NCBI RefSeq assembly: GCF_000739935.1
Contig: NZ_BBJU01000027.1
Span: 62,001 to 126,000, forward strand
Direction: 5' to 3'
From: Agrobacterium rubi TR3 = NBRC 13261
GTDB lineage: Bacteria > Pseudomonadota > Alphaproteobacteria > Rhizobiales > Rhizobiaceae
DNA length: 64,000 bases
Under the pieces are notes generated by a model. That model saw nothing but the letters and a program-made list of their open reading frames with translations. It was not told where the DNA came from and ran no database searches. How positions within the stretch are numbered: the stretch's first letter is position 1; each line of letters begins with the position of its first letter. Shown here in pieces: positions 1-7,733 of the stretch. A program made the translations under genes and the position numbers.

Positions 1-555
1 CGACCCAAAGTCTTTGTTGCCGAAGTCAGAGTATCGATATTCGCCGCGCACAAGAATATTATCCGTGAAGGCATACTCGACACCGCCGCCGGCCGTCCAT
101 CCAATCAGAATATCATCTTTCTTGTCCGCGCCAGGAACATCGACCTTAACACCTGCCGCAGCGATACCGGCTGTAGCGAAGAATAAAGTGCGATCCCACG
201 CATAACCAACACGACCGCGGCCCGAGGCGTCCCACTCGACGTTAGCGCCGCTGCTCTCTTCAAAATTATAGTTGAAGTCGTTCTCGATACCAAAAACGAT
301 ATTTCCACGCTGAAAATTGTACCCAGCATGTGCACCTGCCGAGCCACTGTCGAGATCCACGTCAGAGCCAAAGATTGTCGCCTGATTCCAACTGTATCCG
401 CCCTGCGCGCCGAGATAAAAGCCAGACCAATCATACAAGGAGGAAACCTGCTGCTCATTTGGAGCCGAAGGTTGCTCATAGACAATATCTGCTGCAACAA
501 CCGGCGCTGCAGAAGAGACTGCGAGCGCTGCAAGCGCAAAAATTTTAAGTTTCAT
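1..555 (-). CDS. Outer-membrane beta-barrel protein (Omp25/Omp31/RopB-like), 3' end outside window
   Basis: The first 185 codons are visible; the gene continues past the left edge. Residues 1-22 form a signal peptide ending in VVAA. Residues 41-53 (YDWSGFYLGAQGG) are the conserved first strand of the porin-family small OMPs of Rhizobiales, and alternating aromatic/glycine strands follow (AGYNFQRGNIVFGIE, RGRVGYAWD, VRGEYRYSDFG). Members are usually 200-250 aa, so most of the barrel is here. The ATG at 555 has an AGGAACG ribosome site. Role by family: abundant structural outer-membrane barrel. A 10-bp direct-repeat box lies about 110 bases upstream. The exact subfamily is not determined. Confidence 0.88.
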   Translation of the reverse strand, partial: MKLKIFALAALAVSSAAPVVAADIVYEQPSAPNEQQVSSLYDWSGFYLGAQGGYSWNQATIFGSDVDLDSGSAGAHAGYNFQRGNIVFGIENDFNYNFEESSGANVEWDASGRGRVGYAWDRTLFFATAGIAAAGVKVDVPGADKKDDILIGWTAGGGVEYAFTDNILVRGEYRYSDFGNKDFGS

Positions 556-655
556 GTGATCGTTCCTGTGTTGAATGGCGGAACAGGAAAACCCAAGACG
601 GTCTAGCCCTGTTCGAGAACGATTATGGCCTAAGCGCTTGTTGCAGAGTGTCTTT

Positions 656-892
656 TCACATTATGTTATGTTGCAATGTGGTCTTGACTTTCTTTGGTGC
701 TAGATCAGTTTTGGTGGCGGATGCAGTCATGGACGATCCCCGGATGTCGCGGTAGTTGGTGTTCCTGTGATGATCACGCGCTTCACTAAGCAAACTCAGC
801 AATTGACAGGCGGATATTCCGTCTGCTTGCATGACTTGAAGGATCAGCGGGTCATTGAGAACTTCTTGAAGCGTTAACTCGGTTTGCGACAT
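656..892 (-). CDS. Small hypothetical protein (78 aa) with LxDPLIxxVMxADGI motif
   Basis: The start at 892 (ATG) is chosen over the GTG at 901 because AAAGGTGA sits 7-8 bases ahead of it. The N-terminal half (LTLQEVLNDPLILQVMQADGIS at residues 6-27) resembles a pattern I associate with small uncharacterised rhizobial proteins; the C-terminal half is polar and basic with no clear fold. No signal peptide or membrane segment. It lies on the same strand as the microcin-like locus, about 400 bases downstream of the precursor gene, so an immunity or accessory role is possible but unsupported. Function unknown. Confidence 0.5.
   Translation of the reverse strand: MSQTELTLQEVLNDPLILQVMQADGISACQLLSLLSEARDHHRNTNYRDIRGSSMTASATKTDLAPKKVKTTLQHNIM
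660..679 (+). promoter_or_regulatory. Direct-repeat box upstream of the outer-membrane protein gene
   Basis: Two abutting 10-base units, ATTATGTTAT and GTTGCAATGT, match the box type seen at 5424, 8471, 10727 and 19293. A GTGTCTTTT stretch at about 649 also resembles the block at 19263. It lies 105-124 bases upstream of the start at 555. Inferred response-regulator site. It overlaps the 3' end of the small frame at 656-892, so one of the two calls may be wrong. Confidence 0.35.
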
Positions 893-1023
893 GCTCGTCA
901 CCTTTGTTTGGAGAGCTTATACGCTCGCCACGTAACCTTGCGATGTCGAAAACAAGTCGACATAGAGGCAAGTTGTTCAATAAGATTGCAATTTCGGATG
1001 GGATTGAAGAGCGTATAACAGAT

Positions 1024-1245
1024 GCCCATCAATCGACGTCACCACTCAGGCTTACCGACAACGGTGCCACCTGAACTGTTGGCATGACCGAACCTTGTAG
1101 CTGGCACCTGCATAGCGAGAAACTCATTCCTATTAAGGAAGGCCTCGCTGTCCCACGCTTAGCATCGCCAAACCTTCCATCGCGAGAAATGTGGGTGGGA
1201 AAAGACTCTGAGTTCATGACGGGTAAGACGCGAAGGTCCCGGAAG
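1024..1245 (-). pseudogene. Decayed 3' fragment of the REC-like small-protein family
   Basis: Read on the minus strand, the segment begins RDLRVLPVMNSESF and matches IRVLPVINLEVFF of the intact gene at 11333-11806. After a one-base frameshift it continues in another frame as DSEAFLNRNEFLAMQVPATR, matching DNKAFLERVQFLAVPVPATR. The N-terminal half is absent. This is a truncated, frameshifted paralogue, left between the microcin-like precursor and the 656-892 gene. Confidence 0.75.
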
Positions 1246-1248
1246 GGG

Positions 1249-1282
1249 GAGCCTGGCGGCTAGATCTTTATCCGCCAGGCTC
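1249..1282 (-). terminator. Strong hairpin after the microcin-like precursor
   Basis: An 11-base arm GAGCCTGGCGG at 1249-1259 pairs perfectly with CCGCCAGGCTC at 1272-1282 around a 12-base loop. It starts 17 bases after the precursor stop codon (1300). There is no clear T-run on the minus strand, so it may end transcription inefficiently or protect the 3' end of the precursor mRNA. Confidence 0.55.
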
Positions 1283-1299
1283 AGTTTGGTCAGCTAAAT

Positions 1300-1539
1300 C
1301 TAGCTAGCAAACGAGTTCTCAAAGCTGAAAGAACCAGACTTATTGCTAAAAGAAAAAGTTCCGGCCTTCTGTACGACTTCGGCCGGCAATGTTGCCGAGA
1401 AGCTTCCCGATCGGCTACCGAACGAGTAGTTCCCGGTGACAGCGCCATCAGCACCAATCGTAACCGTGGAAGCGACGGTTGTGGCACCGCCGCTCACGAG
1501 ATCGAGCATATCGCTGTTGATTTCAATCATCTTGCTCAT
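1300..1539 (-). CDS. Microcin/bacteriocin-like precursor with double-glycine leader (79 aa)
   Basis: The ATG at 1539 has an excellent ribosome site (AAAGGAG, 6 bases upstream). The 18-residue leader MSKMIEINSDMLDLVSGG has the class II pattern: Gly-Gly at -2/-1, hydrophobic Val, Leu and Ile at -4, -7 and -12, and acidic residues between. Cleavage by the C39 peptidase encoded upstream would release a 61-residue core. The core has no cysteine, is rich in Gly, Ser and Phe, and contains two imperfect 14-residue repeats (GNYSFGSRSGSFSA and GTFSFSNKSGSFSF). It follows the HlyD gene by 65 bases and precedes a hairpin. Leader and context are clear; the activity of the core (antibacterial, signalling or structural) is unknown. 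Confidence 0.85.
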   Translation of the reverse strand: MSKMIEINSDMLDLVSGGATTVASTVTIGADGAVTGNYSFGSRSGSFSATLPAEVVQKAGTFSFSNKSGSFSFENSFAS

Positions 1540-1604
1540 GTTAGTCTCCTTTGGGTTGGTTAGTCGTGAAGGTCCGACCAGGAAGGTCGTTCCCTTTGCT
1601 GGAT

Positions 1605-2843
1605 TCACCGACTGGCTATGGCTTTTAGCGGATCCGTGATCCAGTCGGTGAAGTGTCGGCGATCTGTAATGATATCGCCGATGAGTGTCATACCGGGCGT
1701 CAGTTGGCGCTCCTCGCCGTAGGCGGAAACGCTCGTACGATCGAGGCTGACGGTGACCCGGTAGACGGGATCTGTGAATGAGATTGGAGCCAACAATTCG
1801 CCTTCGAGATAAGTCGAGCGCGAAACTTGGGCGACGCGGCCGACAATCACTCCAAAGCGTTGGTAGGGAAAGGCGTCAATCCTGAGCCTGACGTCCTGGC
1901 CGATCTGGACCAGACCGGCGGCTCGTGACGGCAAAAGCAGATTTGCCTCAAGAGAACTTCCCGCGGGAACAAGTGCTGCCAAGGGGGACTGAGCCACAGC
2001 CGTCTGACCAGGCTGCGCCTGCAGAGCAGCAACCCTACCGGCAACGGGTGCAACGACGACGTAAGCTCGATCAATCTGAAGCTGAGCCAGCGACTGCTGA
2101 AGTTCGCTGCGAAGCCCCTGCAACTGGGCGAGCTTATCGTTCTGCTCAGCGGGTAGTTTTGTCAATTGCGACTGCACGTCATCCAGATCGCCCTGGCGCT
2201 GTGCATGTTGGCGCTCCAGTTCGTAAATTACACTTTTCTGCGATAGAATCTGCTGCTGCAGTCGCGACAATTCAAACTTTGTGCCGCTGCCCCCCACTTG
2301 GAGGCCGGCGTAGCGTTCAACATCTCGCGTTTGAAGATCCTTGAGTTCGCGTTCCGACAAGAGCCGGCGGGTTTGCGAGGCAAGCTCTTCGGCAAGACCG
2401 TGAAGTCTTGCAGCCAGTCGACGACGCTCTTCATCAAAGCGTGCTTCGGCCGCTTCAATTTGTATATCAAGGGACTGGATGCGGGAGACAATCTGCAAGC
2501 GCAGTTCCTCGCCAACCTTCCCTTGAGAACCGGTTGTCTCCAGCGATAGCTCTACCATCGGCTGGCCTTGCGTGACCAGGTCGCCTTCACGGACCAGGAC
2601 CTTGGAAATGACGCCTCCTTTTGTGGCATATAATTGAGCCAGGCCACCGGTGGGCGCGACATATCCCTGGACCGTTTCCTTTCTTGCGTAGGTACCGGTC
2701 ATCAGATATGAAGCCCCGACGACGACCACGACACCCAGCAACACCGTCATCACGCCATAACTCACGGGCTGTGCAATCATCACCTCACCACGCAACCTGC
2801 GACGATGTTCAATTGCTTCGGGTCTAAACAGCGTGTCGCTCAT
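1605..2843 (-). CDS. HlyD-family periplasmic adaptor of a bacteriocin exporter (CvaA/MchE-like)
   Basis: 412 aa. A short cytoplasmic N-terminus is followed by one membrane segment at about residues 29-48 (VSYGVMTVLLGVVVVVGASYL). Then come a first lipoyl half (GYVAPTGGLAQLYATKGG), a long alpha-helical coiled coil at about 95-260 rich in Gln, Glu, Leu and Arg, the second lipoyl half (VVAPVAGRVAALQAQPGQTV-type) and a beta-barrel C-terminus. Such adaptors join the inner-membrane ABC exporter to a TolC-type channel, which is not encoded in this window. Its ATG overlaps the stop of the ABC gene by four bases (ATGA), so the two are translationally coupled. Confidence 0.9.
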   Translation of the reverse strand: MSDTLFRPEAIEHRRRLRGEVMIAQPVSYGVMTVLLGVVVVVGASYLMTGTYARKETVQGYVAPTGGLAQLYATKGGVISKVLVREGDLVTQGQPMVELSLETTGSQGKVGEELRLQIVSRIQSLDIQIEAAEARFDEERRRLAARLHGLAEELASQTRRLLSERELKDLQTRDVERYAGLQVGGSGTKFELSRLQQQILSQKSVIYELERQHAQRQGDLDDVQSQLTKLPAEQNDKLAQLQGLRSELQQSLAQLQIDRAYVVVAPVAGRVAALQAQPGQTAVAQSPLAALVPAGSSLEANLLLPSRAAGLVQIGQDVRLRIDAFPYQRFGVIVGRVAQVSRSTYLEGELLAPISFTDPVYRVTVSLDRTSVSAYGEERQLTPGMTLIGDIITDRRHFTDWITDPLKAIASR

Positions 2844-4957
2844 GGCACCACCTGCAATGGCTGCGCCGGGATTTCCCGGTGCAATTCGCGAACCTCGCCT
2901 GCCTCGATGGCGAAGATACGTGACGCCCCTTCAATAGCGCCAGGGCGATGGGCAACCATAATCTGGGTTATACCGAGGCCCTTGAGAGACTGCATAACGC
3001 GACGTTCGGACAAAAGATCGAGATTGGCTGTTCCTTCGTCAAGGAACAGGATTTTGGGTCTTTTGTAGAGAGCTCTCGCCAGAAGCGCGCGCTGTTGCTG
3101 CCCGCCCGACAATGTTGTGCCCAGGTCTCCAACCAGTGTCATATAGCCCATCGGCATACGTTCGATTTCTTGGTGCAGATCGACCTTGCGAGCTACAAAT
3201 TCGACCTGCGCCATATCCATCTCTGGATCGAAGAAGGCGATATTGTCCGCAATCGTGCCCGCAAAAAGCTGGTCATCTTGCATCACCACGCCAATTTGCG
3301 CGCGATAGGCTCGCATGCCGACAGCACTGAAGCTTAGACTATCAACCAAGACCTCCCCTTCACACGGCGGATAAAGCCCCATCAACACTTTTAGAAGTGT
3401 CGATTTTCCACCACCGGAAGGTCCGACAAATACCACTGATTGACCCGCCGTGATGTCCAGGGAAACATTCTTCAGCACCCAGGCTTCACGCTCGGCGTAA
3501 CGGAATGAGAGATTGCTTATGCTAAGCCCGCCCACTACAGGGCGAAGTGCATGCGGACCGGCCTCGATACCAGGCTCCGAATCTTGGTGCACGGCGTCAG
3601 ACAATCTCTCGAGATGCAGTCCCGTCATGCGAAACTTGAAGCACTGTTCTACGAATGACAGCGCAGCGCTGCTGAATTGGCCACGATAGGACAGGAAGGC
3701 CAGCAACATGCCGAGCGTCATCTCACCTCGGATGATCGCGCTCGCACCGAGATAGAACACCAGAAGCAGTTCTCCGCCTGTGACAATCGACAGCCCGGCC
3801 GTGCCTTTTAGGCCGATTTTTTGAAGGCGCACATTATTGTTGAGACTGTCAACATAGGCATTCTGCCATACCCCGTGTCGTTCCAGTTCTCGACCAAAGA
3901 GCTTGAAAGCCCGTGCGCCGCGGATGGTTTCCAGGAAAACACTGTCCACTCTCGCTTGGTATTGAAGCCCTTCATTGGTGAGATTGCGCAACCAAGGAAA
4001 CGTGATCAACCTTGTGCAAATGACGACAGCTAGTGAGGCCAACACCACAAGTGCAAGATAGGGCGCATAGATGAGCATGACCGCAAGGGTAAGGATTGCC
4101 ATCAGCCCGTCCAGAATACCTGAAACCAAGCCACCCGTTAGAAGATCCTCAACAGGTTGAAGGGAATTAAATCGAGATAAGATGTCGCCGAGGCGACGCT
4201 TCTCGAACCAAGGTACTGGTAAGCGCAAAGCGTGACGAAGCAGATTACCACGCATCTGAAACGTCAGAAGGGTGCTGAAGTGCATCTGTACGTACCCACG
4301 CAGCAATGTGGTCGCACCTTGGATTAACAACAGAAGACCTGCACCAATGACGATAATGTTCAGGAGGCTGAAATCGCCTTTCGCGATCGCTTCATCTACG
4401 ATCAACTGGTTGATTAGAGGTGACACTAGAGCAAGAAACTGAAGCGAAGCAGTAAGAAGGAGGATTTGAACAAAGCTTGGAATAAACCCTGCGCTCCTTG
4501 ACCACAAATCCGTCAAGTGCACCCGTTCGACTTTTTGGCGTTTTTGAAACGAAGCTGCCGGCGTGAGTTCCAGCGCAACTCCAGTGAAATGTGCGGACGC
4601 TTCAGTCAGGGTAAGATGTCTGTGTCCACTCGCTGGATCGTGTATTTTGATCCATTTCCTGTTGGCACGACTGAGAACGACGTAGTGCGACATATCCCAG
4701 TGAAGGATGCAAGGGGTCTTCAACTCGCCCAAGCCGTCCATTTCTACCTTCAATGCCCGACCGGTAAGGGCAAGGTCGTCAGCAATGGAAATCAGACTCT
4801 TGAGGGTGGTTCCTTTGGCCGATACCGCATGGCGTCTTCTCAGTTCGGACATTGTCACGAGATGGCCGTGATACGATGCCACCATAGCTAGGCATGCAAG
4901 CCCGCATTCCGCTGCTTCCGACTGTAGAATTGGTACGATCCGAGAACGATTGTTCAT
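2840..4957 (-). CDS. Peptidase-containing ABC exporter (C39 peptidase, membrane domain, ATPase)
   Basis: Processes and exports double-glycine peptides across the inner membrane. Counting from the ATG at 4957 (705 aa), the C39 domain spans about residues 1-135 with Gln12, Cys18 (AECGLACLAM), His91 (WDMSHYVVL) and Asp107 (IHDPASG), so it is catalytically complete. A six-helix exporter domain follows (about 165-450), then the ATPase with GPSGGGKST, LSGGQQQR and ILFLDEGTANLD. The start is uncertain: a perfect AGGAGG lies 8 bases ahead of a TTG at 4972, about 20 bases before the ATG, and a GTG at 5032 is also in frame. First gene of the locus with the HlyD and precursor genes. Family resemblance: CvaB/MchF-type transporters. 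Confidence 0.92.
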   Translation of the reverse strand: MNNRSRIVPILQSEAAECGLACLAMVASYHGHLVTMSELRRRHAVSAKGTTLKSLISIADDLALTGRALKVEMDGLGELKTPCILHWDMSHYVVLSRANRKWIKIHDPASGHRHLTLTEASAHFTGVALELTPAASFQKRQKVERVHLTDLWSRSAGFIPSFVQILLLTASLQFLALVSPLINQLIVDEAIAKGDFSLLNIIVIGAGLLLLIQGATTLLRGYVQMHFSTLLTFQMRGNLLRHALRLPVPWFEKRRLGDILSRFNSLQPVEDLLTGGLVSGILDGLMAILTLAVMLIYAPYLALVVLASLAVVICTRLITFPWLRNLTNEGLQYQARVDSVFLETIRGARAFKLFGRELERHGVWQNAYVDSLNNNVRLQKIGLKGTAGLSIVTGGELLLVFYLGASAIIRGEMTLGMLLAFLSYRGQFSSAALSFVEQCFKFRMTGLHLERLSDAVHQDSEPGIEAGPHALRPVVGGLSISNLSFRYAEREAWVLKNVSLDITAGQSVVFVGPSGGGKSTLLKVLMGLYPPCEGEVLVDSLSFSAVGMRAYRAQIGVVMQDDQLFAGTIADNIAFFDPEMDMAQVEFVARKVDLHQEIERMPMGYMTLVGDLGTTLSGGQQQRALLARALYKRPKILFLDEGTANLDLLSERRVMQSLKGLGITQIMVAHRPGAIEGASRIFAIEAGEVRELHREIPAQPLQVVP

Positions 4958-5106
4958 GACATCGAGAAGCAACGGACAATCCTCCTGCGTGTTTGATTGC
5001 AACAAGCGTATTTGAAGTTCAGCGCGTTTCACCGGCTTACTGAGCAGCGGCTTTAGTCAACGAGCTTATGAAAACAGTTTTAACGCTGGCTTGTCCCAGG
5101 GTTCAT

Positions 5107-5259
5107 TCAGCGCGACACACTATCCCCAAGGCTTCCCAGCGATATCTTGTCCCGGTTTGCGAATTCACGCAGCCTTGTCGGCAGTCTCCACGCACTCGGC
5201 GTTATTGCCTTGGCTCCGTATCGTCCCGCAGTCCCTTTTTTGAAAATGACGTCTGTCAT
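5107..5259 (-). CDS. Possible small basic peptide (50 aa), doubtful
   Basis: An ATG at 5259 preceded by AGGGA at 7 bases opens a 50-residue frame, rich in Arg and Lys and ending LGDSVSR. It lies just upstream of the ABC exporter on the same strand, so it could be a leader or accessory peptide of that locus. No recognisable domain, signal peptide or double-glycine motif. It is reported only because of its position and ribosome site. Confidence 0.22.
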   Translation of the reverse strand: MTDVIFKKGTAGRYGAKAITPSAWRLPTRLREFANRDKISLGSLGDSVSR

Positions 5260-5341
5260 TGAAATTTCCCTGCAACCGCCCTCGGGACGCGACTCTGACG
5301 TAGGATGCGGAGGCACTATTACGACCCAAAGTTCATAAATC

Positions 5342-5387
5342 TTTCATCAAAACCACCCTTGGCTTAGGTTTTTAGCTTGTGATGAAA
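5342..5387. repeat. Inverted repeat in the intergenic region upstream of the exporter locus
   Basis: TTTCATCA at 5342-5349 is matched by TGATGAAA at 5380-5387, and AAAACC/GGTTTT pairs lie inside. It could be an operator or an RNA hairpin between the minus-strand exporter locus and the plus-strand genes that follow. No T-run, so not a convincing terminator. Confidence 0.3.
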
Positions 5388-5423
5388 CCTACTTTGGGCG
5401 CGCGTTGCTGTGTGTTTCAATTT

Positions 5424-5437
5424 GTTGCGAAATGTTG
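5424..5437 (+). promoter_or_regulatory. Direct-repeat box GTTGCGAAAT-GTTG
   Basis: The best single match to the 10-bp repeat type found across the first 20 kb. It is 40 bases upstream of the small frame at 5477 and about 390 bases upstream of the exporter genes on the other strand, so the target is ambiguous. Confidence 0.35.
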
Positions 5438-5476
5438 AGGCTTCAACAGCCTTGTAATCGACTGGGTGAATACGAC

Positions 5477-5671
5477 ATGGAATACCGTTTAAAATTCATC
5501 GTATTTTCGGATGATTCTGGCAGCCAGGACACGTTCGCGGCTAACCTCCAAGGGAAGCAAACCTATGAGGCCGTAATCAGCCTTTATTTTCGGCTTGTAG
5601 AGCTCTGGCGGAGGATTTGCCTGGGGAGGACATTGGAGCCGCTCAGCGCGTCCTGTCCGCACTACGTATAA
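5477..5671 (+). CDS. Hypothetical small protein (64 aa), possibly a broken gene
   Basis: ATG at 5477 with GGGTGA 9 bases upstream. The N-terminus (MEYRLKFIVFSDDSGSQDTF) reads like a folded domain, while the C-terminus looks like out-of-frame sequence. A neighbouring plus frame from 5617 (GEDIGAAQRVLSALRIKPETFAADDSVARCG) could be its displaced continuation after a frameshift. I do not recognise the family. Confidence 0.35.
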   Translation: MEYRLKFIVFSDDSGSQDTFAANLQGKQTYEAVISLYFRLVELWRRICLGRTLEPLSASCPHYV

Positions 5672-5835
5672 AGCCTGAAACATTTGCCGCTGACGACAGT
5701 GTCGCGCGATGTGGGATTATCCAATCAGCCTTTTGGAAATCGGCTTTAGGCGTGCGAGAAAATGCATGCAGACCGATTTGCGAAAAACTTGATCTCTGCA
5801 CTGGCAGTAACCGATCCGAGCAACACGGCGGACAT

Positions 5836-6130
5836 TTACGCCCGGGAAATTCGATTAAGGACCTCGATGATCTCAAGTAGAGATCTGGTCTCAGCCGGCA
5901 TGGGGTAGATGTTGGCCTCACAAGCTGCTTTGGCAGCCGGATTGAAATCCGAGATTACATCAAGCACGATAGTCACATTTAGACTCAGATCATAAGACTG
6001 ACGGGCCGTCGACTCGACGCCGACGCTCGCCGCCGTGCCGCACTGGGTGACGCCACGAGAGAGCAAAAAAGTTTGTAGGTCCGACCCGCTCAACGCCCCC
6101 AAGGTCCGCGCCGGCCGATAATGTGGGACT
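5836..6130 (-). pseudogene. C-terminal remnant of an isochorismatase-family cysteine hydrolase
   Basis: About 95 residues remain of a roughly 200-residue family. LGALSGSDLQTFLLSRGVTQ, then SVGVESTARQSYDLSLNVT and a closing helix (TRSLLEIIEVLNRI), match the second half of isochorismatase-like hydrolases, which includes the region around the catalytic cysteine. The expected core strand between RGVTQ and SVGVES is three residues short, and the N-terminal half with the catalytic Asp and Lys is missing. There is no start codon with a ribosome site. Confidence 0.65.
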
Positions 6131-6182
6131 CCGCCTGCACCAATTCTGGAACAGGCTGTTGGGCCTCAGTGGAAAAACATGA

Positions 6183-6209
6183 AACCGCCGACATCAGGGG
6201 ATGGCGGTT
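6183..6209 (-). terminator. Possible terminator hairpin
   Basis: AACCGCC (6183-6189) pairs with GGCGGTT (6203-6209). Read on the minus strand it is followed by TTTCATGTTTTT. It lies 245 bases downstream of the 6454-7170 gene and could end that transcript. The bases from 6210 to 6453 hold no gene that I can see. Confidence 0.3.
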
Positions 6210-6453
6210 GCATCGTCGATTTTGCGGATGTGCATATTATTCACTGGATTTAACAACAACTTCTAGTAACTACTGAATTAGGATATATCTATATGGTTGT
6301 AAGGGTGGGCACTTGGGGTGACGCGGCTGCGATAAGCTTTGCGGATAGGTTTATGACCGATCGAGAGGCTTAGGTTTAGGCTCTCACGCGGGGCAGTTGT
6401 TGTCGGACGCGATTGTTTCTCGTCTTAGTAGGCCCCATTAACGGCTCAGCTCG

Positions 6454-7170
6454 TCAATCCAAGTCTGCCGTTTTGATCAGGGCATCCCGACCGAATTTCA
6501 CCGCCGTAAAAGGCAAGGTTGCGGTCTGGAAAAGGATCGTTCCCGCGCTATTCATTGCGGCTGCACCGATATCTGGAGTTTTGTCCGCACGCTCACTTAC
6601 GATGGTTTCGGCGACGCCCGTGGACGTTGGCACGTAAACTACAGGCCGTGTGGTGCCGACAATGAGCGGGTCTTGAGTTTCGCACTTGGGTTGGCAGCGG
6701 TCATAGCGAACGACCCTCGCCGAGTTAGCTGTAGAAAATTTACCAGTCGCCTGGGACCCACCGGACTTGATCGTTGCAGAGGTCGGGCGCTTGGTTGGAA
6801 TGACACCATAGGGAAGAGTGTCATTCTGAGGTTCGGCCTTGCTTGCCGAGACGGGCAACGACGCTGCATCGCGAACTTCTGTCAGTTTTGTCGAAACGAC
6901 TTTACCAACCTGCCGAATAGGCGTGGAAGCCATGGCTTCCTCAAAAACAGTGGTATGGGCAGGTCCGAGATTGCCATACCACAACATACCGAGTGAGCCG
7001 AGAAGAAGACCGCCAACCCCAAGTGCGAGCATTGCTAAACGGACGCGCCGCGGCTTTCCCGCTCCGAGCTCGAGATCATGGCGATGCCGCCATACGCGCT
7101 CGAGATGTATTGCGCTATCCGTGTGTATTGCGGATGGCGGAATGATATCGCCGCTGAGATAAATGGCCAT
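6454..7170 (-). CDS. Single-pass membrane protein of unknown function (238 aa)
   Basis: ATG at 7170, preceded by AAAGGCAACCC, is preferred to an in-frame start at 7209. A cytoplasmic N-terminus of about 43 residues is followed by one membrane helix (VRLAMLALGVGGLLLGSLGMLWYG) and about 170 low-complexity residues outside the membrane, with a Cys pair (RCQPKCETQ). I recognise no domain. It lies 45 bases downstream of the secreted protein gene at 7215-7586 and is probably cotranscribed with it. Confidence 0.7.
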   Translation of the reverse strand: MAIYLSGDIIPPSAIHTDSAIHLERVWRHRHDLELGAGKPRRVRLAMLALGVGGLLLGSLGMLWYGNLGPAHTTVFEEAMASTPIRQVGKVVSTKLTEVRDAASLPVSASKAEPQNDTLPYGVIPTKRPTSATIKSGGSQATGKFSTANSARVVRYDRCQPKCETQDPLIVGTTRPVVYVPTSTGVAETIVSERADKTPDIGAAAMNSAGTILFQTATLPFTAVKFGRDALIKTADLD

Positions 7171-7214
7171 GGGTTGCCTTTCTGTTGACGGTGTTGGAAT
7201 GATGCGCATATGCC

Positions 7215-7586
7215 TCAGTACTGGTCGTGAACAACCCCCATGATATCGCCAGAACGCGATACACTAACGAGCAGGTTGTCGCCTCCGCGGGTCGCCTTGA
7301 CGAGAAATCGTTCACCAACATCCTGAACGTTTCTCACCCGGTAACCCCTGTCCTCAAGCAAGGTGATGACGTCGTCCGGTCCAAAACGCCCGCCTCGCTG
7401 GGACCATCTGTTTTGATCGTCATGGTTGCGGTTCCAGGCATGAAGGAAGTTGGATTCTGTGTTGCCATCCACAGAATAGGGCTCCGAGGATTGGCCATCA
7501 TAAATCACGACCTGCGAGAAGGCAGGTAGTGCAGCGATCGCGCTGAAGACTGAGGTCGCGCTGAATAGGATAACATGGCGTCTCAT
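7215..7586 (-). CDS. Secreted PepSY-like small protein (123 aa)
   Basis: ATG at 7586 with AAAGGAG 6 bases upstream. A signal peptide spans residues 1-24 (cleaved after AFSQ). The C-terminal half (DDVITLLEDRGYRVRNVQDVGERFLVKAT, then LLVSVSRSGDIMGV) has the beta-alpha-beta pattern of PepSY-type periplasmic domains that occur as small lone proteins in rhizobia. The role is unknown; such domains are thought to bind or inhibit proteases or to sense the envelope. A direct-repeat box lies about 120 bases upstream. Confidence 0.72.
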   Translation of the reverse strand: MRRHVILFSATSVFSAIAALPAFSQVVIYDGQSSEPYSVDGNTESNFLHAWNRNHDDQNRWSQRGGRFGPDDVITLLEDRGYRVRNVQDVGERFLVKATRGGDNLLVSVSRSGDIMGVVHDQY

Positions 7587-7705
7587 GATCTTCTCCTTTT
7601 AGTGTGCATTGAACAGCATGCTCCAGTGCCCCGAGGGATGGGTATTGGCATCTCAAAAGGAAGCATGGCGGCATCATGCCCGTGGCTACTGTTGCTGTGT
7701 GTCGT

Positions 7706-7728
7706 TTGTTGTGCTGAAATGTTGCGGC
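7706..7728 (+). promoter_or_regulatory. Direct-repeat box upstream of the PepSY-like gene
   Basis: TTGTTG at 7706-7711 and GAAATGTTGCGGC at 7716-7728. The second half matches the units at 5424 and 10747, but the spacing between halves is 13 rather than 10 bases, so this is a weaker member. It lies 120-142 bases upstream of the start at 7586. Confidence 0.3.
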
Positions 7729-7733
7729 TGGCC

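Noticed and set aside
1290..1487. Frame overlapping the microcin-like precursor on the same strand
   Set aside because: It lacks a ribosome site and a leader; the precursor frame has both.
5342..5387. Inverted repeat considered as a terminator
   Set aside because: No T-run on either strand and no gene ending nearby; kept only as a repeat.
5643..5921. 92-codon minus-strand frame
   Set aside because: Arg/Ser/Pro-rich translation typical of antisense noise, overlapping the isochorismatase remnant in another frame.
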